DNA of 6,315 bases from Sphingomonas paucimobilis (GTDB lineage: Bacteria; Pseudomonadota; Alphaproteobacteria; Sphingomonadales; Sphingomonadaceae): NCBI GenBank assembly GCA_945860425.1, contig CAMAQU010000104.1, positions 1 to 6,315 of the forward strand, written 5' to 3'. Shown here one piece after another: positions 6,016 through 6,315 of this stretch (positions within the stretch are counted from its first letter, which is position 1; each line of letters starts with the position of its first letter). The notes below the pieces were generated by a model. The model had not been told where the DNA came from. It ran no database searches and saw only the letters and a program-made list of their open reading frames with translations. The position numbers and the translations under genes are program-made.

Positions 6016-6315
6016 TCATGCCTTGGGCCGGGTTGCCACAAGACCGATGGACTTCATGGTCATCACCGGCACATCATCCTGATTAAAGACTGTGACCAGG
6101 GAATGGATGCTGCCCATTTCCGGCCGTGAGCGCGACGGGCGGACATCCGTCAGCTCCGTTTCGACGCGCAAGGTGTCGCCCGGGTAAACGGGCTTGAGCC
6201 AGCGCAACTCATCCAACCCCGGAGAGCCAAGGCCTGCCTGCTTGGCATTTTTCAGATTTTCGACGAGCATGGACATGGTCATGGCGGCGGTATGCCAGCC
6301 GCTGGCCGACAGACG
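6016..6315 (-). CDS. MaoC-family hot-dog hydratase, C-terminal 99 residues only
   Basis: The reverse frame is open from the right edge to the TGA at 6016-6018, giving 99 residues that begin RLSASGWHTAAMTMSMLVENL. ASGWHTAA followed by a short helix is typical of MaoC-like (R)-enoyl-CoA hydratase-type proteins, as is the strand pair LKPVYPGDTLRVETELTDVRPSRSRPEMG. The ATG at 6282 is internal, since the conserved SGWHTAA block lies before it and the frame continues beyond the window. The Asp/His hydratase motif normally lies in the N-terminal half, outside the window, so catalytic competence cannot be judged. Members act on acyl-CoA substrates in fatty acid or related metabolism; the substrate here is unknown. 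The gene converges on grpE and shows no sign of functional linkage to it. Confidence 0.88.
   Translation of the reverse strand, partial: RLSASGWHTAAMTMSMLVENLKNAKQAGLGSPGLDELRWLKPVYPGDTLRVETELTDVRPSRSRPEMGSIHSLVTVFNQDDVPVMTMKSIGLVATRPKA

Noticed and set aside
6016..6282. A complete 88-residue protein starting at the ATG at 6282
   Set aside because: The conserved MaoC segment SASGWHTAA lies before that ATG in the same open frame, so the gene continues past the window edge.
1..6315. A mobile element, defence system, CRISPR array or other accessory island
   Set aside because: No transposase, integrase, direct-repeat array or unfamiliar gene is present. All eight genes belong to known housekeeping or core metabolic families in a conserved-looking order.

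Overview
The window looks like an ordinary chromosomal housekeeping segment from an alphaproteobacterium, most likely a member of the Sphingomonadales. This placement is inferred from the moderately high GC content, the style of the protein sequences (for example the HrcA N-terminus around ELTDRARDVFR and the Rph N-terminus MRPSGRAPDQMR), and the gene order hrcA / rph-rdgB-hemW / lppC / rsmI, which I recall from alphaproteobacterial genomes. I see no mobile element, CRISPR array, tRNA, rRNA or foreign island. All eight genes are recognisable, and coding sequence covers nearly the whole window.

Layout: (1) 1-597, minus: the N-terminal 199 codons of rsmI (16S rRNA 2'-O-methyltransferase), cut by the left edge. 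(2) 610-1794, plus: an LppC/LpoA-like lipoprotein, head to head with rsmI with only 12 bases between the two start codons. (3) 1791-4280, minus: a tight three-gene set transcribed in the order rph (RNase PH), rdgB (ITP/XTP pyrophosphatase), hemW (radical SAM haem chaperone-like protein), with spacers of 2 and 7 bases. hemW ends tail to tail with lppC, and their stop codons share TTAA. (4) 4281-4408: the only sizeable non-coding gap (128 bases), a divergent control region between rph and hrcA that holds several small inverted repeats and a candidate heat-shock promoter. (5) 4409-5982, plus: hrcA and grpE, overlapping by one base (TGATG). (6) 5983-6015: a short convergent gap with a strong GC hairpin. 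(7) 6016-6315, minus: the C-terminal 99 residues of a MaoC-family hot-dog hydratase, cut by the right edge.

Functionally, the window combines protein-folding stress control (HrcA repressor, GrpE exchange factor for DnaK), RNA maturation and modification (RNase PH, RsmI), nucleotide-pool cleaning (RdgB), haem handling (HemW), envelope/peptidoglycan synthesis (LppC-like) and a piece of acyl-CoA metabolism (MaoC). I did not find an undescribed system. The points most worth a second look are regulatory: a possible sigma-32-type promoter so close to hrcA that the mRNA would be leaderless or nearly so, the lack of a CIRCE operator in front of hrcA, and the extreme compactness of the rsmI/lppC and lppC/hemW junctions.
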